Assembly (NCBI RefSeq): GCF_001437435.1
Contig: NZ_JQCB01000002.1
Location: forward strand, 113,247 to 177,246
Origin: Furfurilactobacillus siliginis
GTDB taxonomy: Bacteria > Bacillota > Bacilli > Lactobacillales > Lactobacillaceae
Length of the DNA: 64,000 nt
Reading direction: 5' to 3'
The position numbers were made by a program, and so were the translations under genes. The notes below the pieces were generated by a model. The model did not search any database and had not been told where the DNA came from. It saw nothing but the letters and a program-made list of their open reading frames with translations. Below are positions 28,930 to 38,181 of this stretch, piece by piece; position 1 is the first letter of the stretch; each line of letters begins with the position of its first letter.

Positions 28930-29307
28930 ATGACAAAACACCGCTTTTTTTATCGCCCAAGTGGGCTGACCGCAATCATCGTGTGGTCATGGACTGCCAT
29001 TTTCTTCTTTGGCGGCGTTATTTTTCAGTATGAAATGGCTAAATTTAATTGGCCAGCAATCATTATTGCAGGTTTATTCTTACTGTTTTTGTTGTGGCAA
29101 TTTATTGGACGTCAAATCATCATTGATGGGCAGAATCTTCGTATTCGGCGTTTGCTGGCCCACAGATCACTGGTTGTTAATATTCAGCAACTAGAACAGC
29201 ACACCTTTACCGGACATACATGGCAATTTGAGGTGCAGGGTAAGCACTATGCACTACGTTTGTCTAAGCACGCTTTAAATACGATTGAACAGTTAGTAAA
29301 CGCTTAG
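28930..29307 (+). CDS. ebsA: EbsA-like membrane protein
   Basis: A 125-residue protein with two closely spaced N-terminal membrane helices (about residues 13-35 and 40-60) and a C-terminal soluble region rich in beta strands, which looks like a small PH-like domain. Size and topology resemble EbsA proteins of enterococci and lactobacilli, named from enterococcal surface-binding studies; molecular function is unclear. AAAGGAAG lies about 10 bases upstream. Its position directly before fhs supports the family call. Confidence 0.6.
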   Translation: MTKHRFFYRPSGLTAIIVWSWTAIFFFGGVIFQYEMAKFNWPAIIIAGLFLLFLLWQFIGRQIIIDGQNLRIRRLLAHRSLVVNIQQLEQHTFTGHTWQFEVQGKHYALRLSKHALNTIEQLVNA

Positions 29308-29355
29308 TAGAAGTATACCACGTGGCTTGTTAGCGTTAATTATGGGAGGAATCTA

Positions 29356-31020
29356 ATGGCTCAGTTAAAAGATATTGAAATTGCACAGCGTAGCAAGCTG
29401 CGTCCAATTAGTGAAATTGCAGCAACTGCAGGCTTAACTGCAGATGAAGTGGAACCTTATGGTCGTTATAAAGCTAAGATTGATTTGCCATTAAGTGGAA
29501 AACGCACCGCAGGCAAACTGATTCTAGTGACGTCCATTAACCCAACCCCAGCCGGTGAAGGCAAGACGACGGTAACAGTCGGTTTAGGCGATGGTTTACG
29601 TCAAATTGGTAAACGTGCTGTCCTAGTACTACGCGAACCTTCCTTGGGTCCAGTAATGGGTATGAAAGGTGGCGCCACTGGTGGTGGGTACGCGCAAGTC
29701 GCGCCCATGGAAGACATCAATTTGCATTTTAACGGCGACTTCCATGCGTTAACAACTGCTAACAATACGTTGGCGGCATTAATTGATAATCATATCCAAC
29801 AAGGTAACGAACTCAATATTGATCCACGGCGGATTTCTTTGCATCGTGTTTTGGATATTAATGACCGTTCTTTAAGAAATGCTGTCATTGGCATGGGTGG
29901 TCCCACTTCAGGTACACCACGCGAAGATCACTTTGATATCACCGTTGCCAGTGAGCTTATGGCCATTTTATGTTTGGCAACTGATTTACATGATTTAAAA
30001 GCACGGATTAATCGGATGGTGGTTGCAGAAAATGTTGACCGTCAGCCAGTCACTGTCGCTGACTTAAAGGTTGGTGGCGCCATCGCCTTGCTGTTAAAAG
30101 AGGCCATTAAGCCTAACTTGGTCCAAACGCTTGAAGGAACACCGGCAATTATCCATGGCGGTCCCTTTGCGAATATTGCACATGGCTGTAACAGTGTTTT
30201 AGCAACGCGAACAGCCTTACAACTCGGCGAATATGCGGTGACAGAAGCTGGCTTTGGTGCCGATTTAGGGGCCGAAAAGTTCCTCGATATCAAAGTTCCA
30301 GTGCTGGGACAGTCTCCAGCAGCAATTGTATTAGTTGCGACTGTACGTGCGCTGAAATTACACGGTGGTCAAGCCTTAGCGGAGTTAACAACGCCAGACT
30401 TAACAGCTTTAAAGGCTGGATTGGCCAATCTTGGCAAACATATCGAAAGTATGCAGCGTTACCAAGTTCCTGTTGTGGTCGCTGTCAATGCCTTTAGTTC
30501 AGACACACCTGAAGAAATTAAGCTTGTACAGGATTATTGTGCGCAGTATGACGTTGAAACTGTCGAGGCCGACGAATGGGCGCATGGTGGTGCAGGGACA
30601 ACTGACCTTGCCCATGCGGTTGTTCGAGCTGCACAAACGCCTAGCACTTTTACGCCTTTGTATGAACCAACTGACGACATCGTTACTAAGGCGACCGCGA
30701 TTGTGCAGACAATCTACGGTGGTCGGCGGGTTGTCCTAGAGCCACATGCGAAAGCCCAATTACGTCGCTTTGCAAAACGTGGCTGGGACAAACTACCAGT
30801 TTGCATGGCTAAAACGCAATATTCATTATCGGATCAACCTAAGTTATTGGGTGCGCCAACGGATTTTGATATTCACATTCGTGCGTTTGAACCTCGGTTA
30901 GGGGCAGGCTTTATGGTTGCCTTAACCGGCAGCATTCTAACCATGCCTGGATTACCTAAACATCCGGCTGCACTGGATATGGACATTACAGACGATGGTG
31001 TGATTTCAGGAATTTTTTAA
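29356..31020 (+). CDS. fhs: Formate-tetrahydrofolate ligase
   Basis: Makes 10-formyltetrahydrofolate from formate, tetrahydrofolate and ATP, feeding purine and formyl-Met-tRNA synthesis. The 554-residue length is typical. The ATP phosphate loop [14 protein letters not shown] is at about residues 64-77, followed by [22 protein letters not shown] (split by the family-specific GGATGGG), NDRSLRN and a C-terminal [10 protein letters not shown] with the conserved Pro-Gly-Leu-Pro. The start follows GGGAGGAATCTA. It is 41 bp upstream of lspA. Confidence 0.97.
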   Translation: MAQLKDIEIAQRSKLRPISEIAATAGLTADEVEPYGRYKAKIDLPLSGKRTAGKLILVTSINPTPAGEGKTTVTVGLGDGLRQIGKRAVLVLREPSLGPVMGMKGGATGGGYAQVAPMEDINLHFNGDFHALTTANNTLAALIDNHIQQGNELNIDPRRISLHRVLDINDRSLRNAVIGMGGPTSGTPREDHFDITVASELMAILCLATDLHDLKARINRMVVAENVDRQPVTVADLKVGGAIALLLKEAIKPNLVQTLEGTPAIIHGGPFANIAHGCNSVLATRTALQLGEYAVTEAGFGADLGAEKFLDIKVPVLGQSPAAIVLVATVRALKLHGGQALAELTTPDLTALKAGLANLGKHIESMQRYQVPVVVAVNAFSSDTPEEIKLVQDYCAQYDVETVEADEWAHGGAGTTDLAHAVVRAAQTPSTFTPLYEPTDDIVTKATAIVQTIYGGRRVVLEPHAKAQLRRFAKRGWDKLPVCMAKTQYSLSDQPKLLGAPTDFDIHIRAFEPRLGAGFMVALTGSILTMPGLPKHPAALDMDITDDGVISGIF

Positions 31021-31061
31021 GTCGCTTAAATAAAGGAGTCGTGGGCTAACCACGAGGACAT

Positions 31062-31559
31062 ATGGCATATTATTGGATCGTTATTATTCTTTTAATTGGT
31101 GCTGATCAAGGCATTAAGTACTATGTGAGCACGAGTATTACATTAGGTGCGACACATGAACTCATTCCTGGTTTATTGTCATTGACAAGTTTGCGTAATG
31201 ACGGGGCTGCGTGGTCAATTCTATCAGGAAAAATGAATGTTTTTTATGTAATTACGGCTGTTGCAGTTGTGGTATTGCTATATGCAATGTGGCGTTTACG
31301 GCACCAACGTTTATACATGTGGGGCATTAGTTTCATGCTTGCTGGCACCATTGGCAACTTTATTGATCGCATTCGTTTGGGGTATGTCGTCGATATGTTC
31401 CAATTCGATTTTGTTAAGAATTTTCCAATCAGTAACTTTGCTGATTGGTGCCTGACAATCGGCGTTGTGCTGTTGATTATTGCGGTAATCTTTGATCGTG
31501 ATGATCAGCCATCAACCAAAAAGGGGCCCCGGCATGCAGCCAGGATGCGAAAGGGTTAG
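31062..31559 (+). CDS. lspA: Lipoprotein signal peptidase (signal peptidase II)
   Basis: Integral membrane aspartyl protease that removes signal peptides from prolipoproteins. The 165-residue protein has four transmembrane helices. The catalytic Asp residues are in GNFIDRIRLGYVVDMF (about residues 104-119) and SNFADWCLTIG (about 125-135), and SLRNDGAAWSIL (about 45-56) is also conserved. The short basic C-terminal tail is normal. It directly precedes rluD with a 6-bp gap, the conserved lspA-rluD pair. Confidence 0.95.
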   Translation: MAYYWIVIILLIGADQGIKYYVSTSITLGATHELIPGLLSLTSLRNDGAAWSILSGKMNVFYVITAVAVVVLLYAMWRLRHQRLYMWGISFMLAGTIGNFIDRIRLGYVVDMFQFDFVKNFPISNFADWCLTIGVVLLIIAVIFDRDDQPSTKKGPRHAARMRKG

Positions 31560-31565
31560 TCATAG

Positions 31566-32519
31566 ATGCAAATAGACGATAAAATTGATGATTTTGAACA
31601 TGATTTGACAGATATGCCAGTTGAACAAACTTTCGTTATCGAGTCGACTGCCCAAACAGGTCGGTTTGATAAAGTATTGAGCAGCTTAGCTGGAATTACA
31701 CGCTCTCAGGCCCAAATTGCCATTGATGAGGGACGCGCGCAGCTAAATCACGTGACCGCCAAAAATAAAAATGCGGTTGTTTTGAATGATACGGTCAGCT
31801 TTGTTGATCGGAAACCAGAGCCAATTGCCTTAGTTCCAGAGCCAATTGATTTAGATATTGTTTATGAAGACGACGATGTTTTGGTCGTTAATAAACCACA
31901 GGGCATGGTTGTACATCCTGCACCTGGGCATCCAAATCATACTTTGGTGAATGCGTTGTTGTATCATAGTCCCTTATCTAAAATTAACGGGAGCTTGCGG
32001 CCTGGTATCGTTCACAGAATTGATAAAGACACCTCTGGCCTTTTGATGGTGGCCAAAAATGATCTGGCACAGCAGAGTTTGACGGCACAGTTGAAAGCGA
32101 AAACGAATCAGCGACAATATGTCGCATTGGTTCACGGTATTATCAGTGAGGATGAGGGTACCATTGATGCACCGGTGGGACGATCACCTAAAGATCGTAA
32201 AAAGATGGCGATTGTTGCTGGTGGACGACATGCGGTCACTCATTTCACCGTTTTAAAACGATATCAAAAATATACATTGGTGAGTTGTGAATTAGAAACA
32301 GGTCGAACGCACCAAATCCGGGTTCACATGGCCTATATCGGTCATCCATTGGCTGGCGATCCACTTTATGGACCTAAGAAAACACTTCCTGGCAATGGTC
32401 AGTACCTAACTGCAAAAACGCTTGGTTTTAAGCATCCCCGGACCGGTGAACAATTAACATTTACGGTGCCGCTGCCAACCTGGTTTACAGAGATGCTTGA
32501 TCAACTAGATGCGCGCTGA
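31566..32519 (+). CDS. rluD: RluA/RluD-family pseudouridine synthase
   Basis: Isomerises uridines in 23S rRNA. The 317-residue protein has an N-terminal S4-like domain (RFDKVLSSLAGITRSQAQI, about residues 33-51), the RluA-family catalytic motif HRIDKDTSGLLMVAKND (about 148-164, nucleophile Asp) and RTHQIRVHMAYIGHPLAGDP (about 236-255). The start is 6 bp after the lspA stop, so the two are surely co-transcribed; pyrR begins 61 bp further on. Confidence 0.94.
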   Translation: MQIDDKIDDFEHDLTDMPVEQTFVIESTAQTGRFDKVLSSLAGITRSQAQIAIDEGRAQLNHVTAKNKNAVVLNDTVSFVDRKPEPIALVPEPIDLDIVYEDDDVLVVNKPQGMVVHPAPGHPNHTLVNALLYHSPLSKINGSLRPGIVHRIDKDTSGLLMVAKNDLAQQSLTAQLKAKTNQRQYVALVHGIISEDEGTIDAPVGRSPKDRKKMAIVAGGRHAVTHFTVLKRYQKYTLVSCELETGRTHQIRVHMAYIGHPLAGDPLYGPKKTLPGNGQYLTAKTLGFKHPRTGEQLTFTVPLPTWFTEMLDQLDAR

Positions 32520-32527
32520 GACAGGCG

Positions 32528-32533
32528 TATAAT
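32528..32533 (+). promoter_or_regulatory. Possible -10 element upstream of pyrR
   Basis: TATAAT lies 48 bp before the pyrR start, just after the rluD stop. The leader is too short to hold a classical pyr attenuator (PyrR-binding loop, antiterminator and terminator), and none is visible. No convincing -35 is seen. Confidence 0.35.
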
Positions 32534-32535
32534 GA

Positions 32536-33126
<591 letters not shown>

Positions 33127-33178
33127 TCATACTGTTATTAACGTGTTTTGTGCATGAGGGAAGAAGGGTTTACTGCAG

Positions 33179-34261
33179 ATGACAGAGCGCTACTTAATTC
33201 TTTCAGACGGAACTACCTATAAGGGACAGGCATTTGGGTCACCTGCAACAACCAGTGGGAACATCGTGTTTAACACCAGTGTGACTGGTTACCAGGAAAT
33301 CATTACCGACCCGATTTACCATAATCAAATAATCGTATTTAGCACACCGACGATTGGCGCGGTCGGTGTTAACCATGAAAGTTATGAAGCAATTTTACCG
33401 ACGGCGAAGGGTGTGGTCGTTCGCGAAGTCGCTGAGGTATCCACCAACCGTCAACGGACACTCAGTTTAGATCAATTTTTACGATTCAATAATATTCCAG
33501 GTATTTCCGGAATTGATACAAGGCAACTTGTTCGTAAATTGAGAACGCATGTGGGTCCTTTGAATGCCAGCATTGTCGATGTTGCTGATGAGCATGCGTT
33601 TGATCAATTGAATGCGACTGTCTTGACCAATCAACAAGTTGCACAAGTTGCGACACCACGGCCTTATGCGAACCCTGGGATGGGTCATAATATTGTTGTG
33701 ATTGATTTTGGTCTTAAAAGTGGCATTTTAAGGGAACTTGCTGTACGTGGGGCCAATGTCACTGTGATGCCGTACTTAACCAGTGCAGACGCAATTTTAA
33801 ATTTGGATCCAGATGGCATCGTGTTATCCAGTGGCCCTGGTGACCCGCGTAACTTACCAGTAAGCGTTTTGACCATGATAAAAACGTTGGAAACACGGAT
33901 TCCAATGTTGGGCATCGGTTTAGGACATGAATTGTTTGCATTAGCCAATGATGCGACCATTGAGCGTTTACCAGTAGCACATCAAGGTATGAACCATCCA
34001 ATCCGAGAAATCATTACCAATCGCATTATGTACGCTGCCCAAGCTGAAGAGTTTGGCGTAGATCGAGATAGCATTGATCGTAATCAGTTATTAATTACGC
34101 ATATTGATTTAATTGATCGCTCGATTCAAGGCTTGCGGCATCGTGATTATCCGGCATTTTCAGTCCAGTTTTTCCCAGACGCCGCGCCTGGCCCATGGGA
34201 AGCAACGCAAGTCTTCGATGACTTCATCGAATTAACGGGAACACGAGGTGAGCAACGTTAA
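33179..34261 (+). CDS. carA: CarA-like carbamoyl-phosphate synthase small subunit, catalytic triad lost
   Basis: Full-length (360 residues) homologue of the glutaminase subunit of carbamoyl-phosphate synthase: N-terminal CarA-specific domain (GTTYKGQAFG, FNTSVTGYQEIITDP) and class I glutamine amidotransferase domain from about residue 170. The oxyanion-region motif LSSGPGDP is intact. The nucleophile elbow, normally G-I-C-L-G-H-Q, reads GIGLGHE (Gly247 in place of Cys). The segment normally V-Q-Y-H-P-E reads VQFFPD (Phe332 for His, Asp334 for Glu). All three triad residues are therefore replaced, so glutamine hydrolysis is not expected. The stop overlaps the carB-like start by one base (TAATG). 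The reading frame is intact, which argues for a maintained pseudoenzyme rather than simple decay. Confidence 0.93.
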   Translation: MTERYLILSDGTTYKGQAFGSPATTSGNIVFNTSVTGYQEIITDPIYHNQIIVFSTPTIGAVGVNHESYEAILPTAKGVVVREVAEVSTNRQRTLSLDQFLRFNNIPGISGIDTRQLVRKLRTHVGPLNASIVDVADEHAFDQLNATVLTNQQVAQVATPRPYANPGMGHNIVVIDFGLKSGILRELAVRGANVTVMPYLTSADAILNLDPDGIVLSSGPGDPRNLPVSVLTMIKTLETRIPMLGIGLGHELFALANDATIERLPVAHQGMNHPIREIITNRIMYAAQAEEFGVDRDSIDRNQLLITHIDLIDRSIQGLRHRDYPAFSVQFFPDAAPGPWEATQVFDDFIELTGTRGEQR

Positions 34262-36804
34262 TGACAGCAAATGAAAATAAGCAATCTGCTGAGACAGATT
34301 CAAGCCAAAGCCAACGCATCCTCGTGTTAGGCGATAGCGCCAATGATTTTGGTCATGAAACAGAACTTGACGCTGCAGCTTACCAAACGTTATCTGTTTT
34401 GCATCGACACAATCTTGATGCCGTCTATTTAAATGACAATCCGTATTCATTTACCATGGACAACCCTTGTGGTGCGACCGTTGTGATGGGTGACCCGACA
34501 GACCTAGGAACTGTTCGTCAGGTCATTGAAAGTGAGCACATTACAACCATTATTCCGGTAGTTGGTGGCCGTGACGCGATGCGGACAATTGAAGAACTGA
34601 TTGCGCATGATTATCTGGATGATCGGCATATAACTGTTTTAGGCGTGCCATTAACAACTGTTCGTCTTATCAATAATCCAGCTTTAATGAATCAAACATT
34701 GCGAGAATTAAATGAACCCGTGATTCAATCACAAGTCGCTAGTTCAACTTCGGCAGCCTTTGATTTAGCCCGTGAAATTGGTTTCCCTGTGATCGTTAAA
34801 TCTGTAGCACCGCGTGGCGAAGGTGATCGTGTTCTGGCAGAAAGTGCCGATCAATTGGACGATGCATTAACTGAAGCTTTTGCACGTTCGCGAACTAATC
34901 AAGTGATTGTGGATCAAAGCATCGTGGGTTTGAAGGAGGTTTCCTTTGAGGTTCTGCGAGACGCTCGCGGTACGGAATTATTGCTTGGTGCGTTAGAGGA
35001 CATGGATCCAGTCGGCATTCATGCAGCGGACTCAATTGAAATTACACCGATTCAAACATTGACTGATCGTGAGTACCAAAAACTCCGGCAGGCTGCCTTT
35101 CGTGTGGCTCGAAGACTACGAGTCGTTGGGCTCATGCACATTCAATTTGCCTTGGACCCAGTTCATGATAATTATTTCGTCATGAAGGTCGATCCTTATT
35201 ACGACCGCGTTTCTAGTTTATTGGCACGGGCCAGTGGCTATCCAATTGCGTTAGTAGCCGCTAATGTCATGCTAGGTGTGTCTCTGGCTGAAGTTAAGCT
35301 CCCAAGTGGTTTTGCCAAACGAACAGCGTTGATTGAACCGGTATTAGATCATGTGGTTGTGCGTTTGCCGGTCTTTTCTTTTGACGAGGTACAGCGCCGC
35401 GGCATTACCGTTGACCGACAGTTGACCACGGTCCAAAAGTCCGTGGGTGCAACGCTTGGAATTGGCCGTTCCGTTGAGGAGGCAGTGCTAAAGGCGTTGC
35501 GGGCAGCTCACTACCACAATCGTGATTTTGCCTTCAATGCGTTAGCGAAGTTATCTGATAATGATCTGATTCAGCAATTGATTCATCCGCATGATAACCG
35601 GATCATGTTGCTGCTGGAAGCAATTAGACGCGGCTATCAATCTGATGAACTAGCTGAATTGACACAGATGGACGAATTTTATTTCCATAAGTTACGAAAT
35701 GTTTATGAGCTAGAAGTTAGCGTGGCTGAACATCCGGGGGACGTTGACTGGTTACATCGTGCTAAATATTATGGCTTCAGTGATGGCCTGATTGCGCAAC
35801 TATGGCAAACTAATGCGGATGCGGTCATGAATCAAGCGCATTCTGCTGGCATTATCCCCACCTTCAAGACATTAGAACCAACGGCCGGCGAATTTTCTGA
35901 AGCAGTTCCGTCATTTTATTCAACATATGAGCTTGAAAACGAAAGTACCCCTCAAAGCGGTGATGTCGCGTTGGTAGTCACAACGGGTGCATTTCGACTA
36001 GGCGATGGCGCAGCCGGTGAATATGTGATGACAACCGTCGTTAGTGAACTGCATCAGCAAGGTATCAAAACGGTTGTCATTAGCAATAACCCCAATGCGC
36101 TTAGCCTCATTCCACAACTCGGTGATAAGCAATACCTCGAACCACAAGAAATTTCCGATGTTTTAGCCATCATCGAATTGGAACATCCAAAGTGGATTTT
36201 CGTGCCTGGTAACCGACTTAAGCTAATCGGTGCTTTGCGATTGCGTCATGAGAATGTGATTGTCATTAATAAGGACAAGGCGCCTAAGTCTGCACAGGAT
36301 GGCGATCAGTATTTAACGCGAGTGGTTTTCCATACCAGTAAAATTGGTGTGGCTGACCCTCAAGAAATTGCCCAGACTGCTGTTGCACATGATCGGCAAA
36401 CACTTAAAGCCTCTGAACAAGGTGTGCCAGGTATTGCTGCTGAACCAGGTGCGATGCGTCAAAGTGGCTATTATCAAACGCTTTTCTCTGCCTTAAGTGG
36501 TCATTCACGTATGGTAACGACAGCATTGCCATTTACAACCTTAGCTTTATTAAACAAGGGCACGGGTATTAATTGGGTCCGCTTATTAGTTCGAGCTCTG
36601 TTGGATAAAACAACGACGGCAGATCGACAACATTTAGAGCAAGGGGCGTTTAAAACAACGACTACCGATGACGTGGCCATGATCGACGTTGCTAGCCGAC
36701 TCGATCTACGGTGGCACCCAAGTTTGCCGTTACAAGGGGTTCAATTCAAGTTAGGTGCGAAGTTACAGGTGCCGTTTCCCCGTCAGTTCGTTATTAAAGG
36801 GTAG
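34261..36804 (+). CDS. carB: CarB-like carbamoyl-phosphate synthase large subunit, shortened and degenerate
   Basis: Homologue of the carbamoyl-phosphate synthase large subunit, 847 residues against about 1060 normally. Residues about 18-560 align with the first half and the oligomerisation domain (EAIRRGYQSDELAELTQMD, NGF-like YYGFSDGLIAQLWQ, PSFYSTYELENES). The ATP-grasp glycine loop (usually LGGTGGG) reads APRGEGDR (183-190), and the metal-binding E-V-N-P-R reads KVDPY (309-313). A second pre-ATP-grasp domain is present (565-675), but the second ATP-grasp core is largely missing; only a remnant around LLNKGTGINWVRLLVRALL remains near 763-781. The C-terminal allosteric domain is absent. Catalysis is unlikely; a regulatory role with PyrR is an inference. 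Confidence 0.9.
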   Translation: MTANENKQSAETDSSQSQRILVLGDSANDFGHETELDAAAYQTLSVLHRHNLDAVYLNDNPYSFTMDNPCGATVVMGDPTDLGTVRQVIESEHITTIIPVVGGRDAMRTIEELIAHDYLDDRHITVLGVPLTTVRLINNPALMNQTLRELNEPVIQSQVASSTSAAFDLAREIGFPVIVKSVAPRGEGDRVLAESADQLDDALTEAFARSRTNQVIVDQSIVGLKEVSFEVLRDARGTELLLGALEDMDPVGIHAADSIEITPIQTLTDREYQKLRQAAFRVARRLRVVGLMHIQFALDPVHDNYFVMKVDPYYDRVSSLLARASGYPIALVAANVMLGVSLAEVKLPSGFAKRTALIEPVLDHVVVRLPVFSFDEVQRRGITVDRQLTTVQKSVGATLGIGRSVEEAVLKALRAAHYHNRDFAFNALAKLSDNDLIQQLIHPHDNRIMLLLEAIRRGYQSDELAELTQMDEFYFHKLRNVYELEVSVAEHPGDVDWLHRAKYYGFSDGLIAQLWQTNADAVMNQAHSAGIIPTFKTLEPTAGEFSEAVPSFYSTYELENESTPQSGDVALVVTTGAFRLGDGAAGEYVMTTVVSELHQQGIKTVVISNNPNALSLIPQLGDKQYLEPQEISDVLAIIELEHPKWIFVPGNRLKLIGALRLRHENVIVINKDKAPKSAQDGDQYLTRVVFHTSKIGVADPQEIAQTAVAHDRQTLKASEQGVPGIAAEPGAMRQSGYYQTLFSALSGHSRMVTTALPFTTLALLNKGTGINWVRLLVRALLDKTTTADRQHLEQGAFKTTTTDDVAMIDVASRLDLRWHPSLPLQGVQFKLGAKLQVPFPRQFVIKG

Positions 36805-36878
36805 TTTGATTTAGACCTTTATGTATTTTACAAATTGTTCAATTGCAGTATACAGATTCGTTTGGAAGGTGGTACTAC

Positions 36879-37310
36879 ATGATCGAAAACAGCTCGTCTG
36901 TGCCAGACATGGCACAACAGGTTGCACAGTTGGCGGCCGAATTAGATCAACGTTTAAATCAACGACTAAAAGGACTCAATCTAACAGCTGGAAACTATTT
37001 CTATCTATTGAAAATCGCAGCTAATCCCGGGATTATGCAGCGTGAGTTTAGTGAAGTGGTGCATGTTAATCCAAGCACCATTACACGTGCAGTTAACCAC
37101 CTGATCGACCAAGGGTTGGTCGACAAAAAAAGCCACCCGCGTGATGGCCGGGCGACTCGTTTGTTTTTAACATCAATGGGTGAAAAGATTGCTGAGCAGG
37201 TACAGGTCGTTGTTGACGAAGTGAATCAGCAATTGCTGACAACGACAGCACCGGCATTACCTGGTTATGAGCAAGTTGCGGTATTGCGTACACAAGTTGC
37301 CGCCTTATAA
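36879..37310 (+). CDS. MarR family transcriptional regulator
   Basis: A 143-residue winged-helix regulator. The recognition-helix region FSEVVHVNPSTITRAVNHLIDQGLV and the wing DKKSHPRDGRATRLFLTSMGEK (the latter split over D-x-R-D-x-R) are typical. The ATG at 36879 follows GGAAGGTGG; the frame extends 12 codons further but with no ribosome site. It ends 2 bp before the convergent SDR gene. The perfect inverted repeat in the nearby SDR-NmrA divergent promoter (38111-38142) is a possible target. Confidence 0.88.
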   Translation: MIENSSSVPDMAQQVAQLAAELDQRLNQRLKGLNLTAGNYFYLLKIAANPGIMQREFSEVVHVNPSTITRAVNHLIDQGLVDKKSHPRDGRATRLFLTSMGEKIAEQVQVVVDEVNQQLLTTTAPALPGYEQVAVLRTQVAAL

Positions 37311-37312
37311 TG

Positions 37313-38080
37313 TTAAGCGTTTTTAAATGTTGGATTATCTTTAAACAAATGCCAATTAGCGACGGTCTGTTGCTGGTTGGCTTTTTTGTCAGCGTGAAGT
37401 TGTTCTTGTGATGTCGAAAAAGTGATTTCAGGCTCATCGTTTAACAGTTGGTCAAATACCGCGTCGGCAAATTCATCTAAGTTTGACCCGTAAGAATGGA
37501 TACTTTCGCCGCCCAAAGAAGTATCAACGGCTGGTGGTAAGATTTCAAACACATGGGTCGGGAGATCTTCTAATTGTAGACGAAGTGTTTCTGTGAAAGC
37601 ATGTACACCAGCTTTAGATGCTGCATAAATCGGTACCCATGCACCTGGGTTGATGACCAATCCAGAGGAAACATTAATCACCGCACCATTAGGAGCCGCC
37701 GTAATCATTGGTAAGAATAATAATGTCAAATGTAGTTGCGCTTCTAAGTTAATCGCCAATTCTTGGTGATACCAGGCCCAGTCATGGGTTAAGTGGTTAA
37801 AGTTAACCCAGTGCTGAATCCCAGCATCATTTAAAATGATGTCAAGGTCACTAAAGTTATCAGCGACCCAGTCAGCCAACTGTTGGCGTGCTTCAGCGTT
37901 GCTTAAATCAGCCTTGTACGTTTTTAAAGCGGGAACTTCAGCGGTTGCACGATCAATATTTTCTTGACTATAATCAACGGCTAGAACTTCGCTACCATGT
38001 TTGATAAACCGCTTTGCAAAAGCCAAACCAATACCTGAAGTGCCGCCAGTGATGAGTACGTGATGATTGTCTAGTTGCAT
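37313..38080 (-). CDS. Short-chain dehydrogenase/reductase, DltE-like
   Basis: A 255-residue NAD(P)-dependent oxidoreductase with the Rossmann motif TGGTSGIGLAFA (about residues 10-21), NDAGIQH (classical N-N-A-G region), and the catalytic YAASKAG (Tyr-x-x-x-Lys). The substrate is not predictable, although proteins of this type are often annotated DltE without a proven role in teichoic acid alanylation. The ATG at 38080 follows GGAGGAATTC. It is divergent from the NmrA-like gene, with one palindromic operator between them. Confidence 0.88.
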   Translation of the reverse strand: MQLDNHHVLITGGTSGIGLAFAKRFIKHGSEVLAVDYSQENIDRATAEVPALKTYKADLSNAEARQQLADWVADNFSDLDIILNDAGIQHWVNFNHLTHDWAWYHQELAINLEAQLHLTLLFLPMITAAPNGAVINVSSGLVINPGAWVPIYAASKAGVHAFTETLRLQLEDLPTHVFEILPPAVDTSLGGESIHSYGSNLDEFADAVFDQLLNDEPEITFSTSQEQLHADKKANQQQTVANWHLFKDNPTFKNA

Positions 38081-38110
38081 AATGAATTCCTCCTTTTGCC
38101 AAGATTGTAA

Positions 38111-38142
38111 CACAAGTTAAGTGCGCTTGCACTTAACTTGTG
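38111..38142. promoter_or_regulatory. Perfect 14-bp inverted-repeat operator in a divergent promoter
   Basis: CACAAGTTAAGTGC at 38111-38124 and its exact complement at 38129-38142 flank a 4-base spacer, midway between the divergent SDR and NmrA-like genes. It overlaps the -35 TTGCAC (38127-38132) of a promoter whose -10 TACAAT is at 38151-38156 (18-bp spacer). Such a site suits repression by a dimeric winged-helix (MarR or HxlR) factor. Confidence 0.75.
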
Positions 38143-38181
38143 ATTTTTGTTACAATGAAAGCATAAAAGGAGGGTTCACTC

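Noticed and set aside
33917-33919. Cys-to-Gly in CarA as a sequencing error
   Set aside because: The partner His and Glu are also replaced and CarB is degenerate as well, so one base error cannot explain the pattern.
33179-36804. carA-carB as ordinary functional carbamoyl-phosphate synthase
   Set aside because: Loss of all glutaminase triad residues plus shortened large subunit with altered ATP-grasp motifs.
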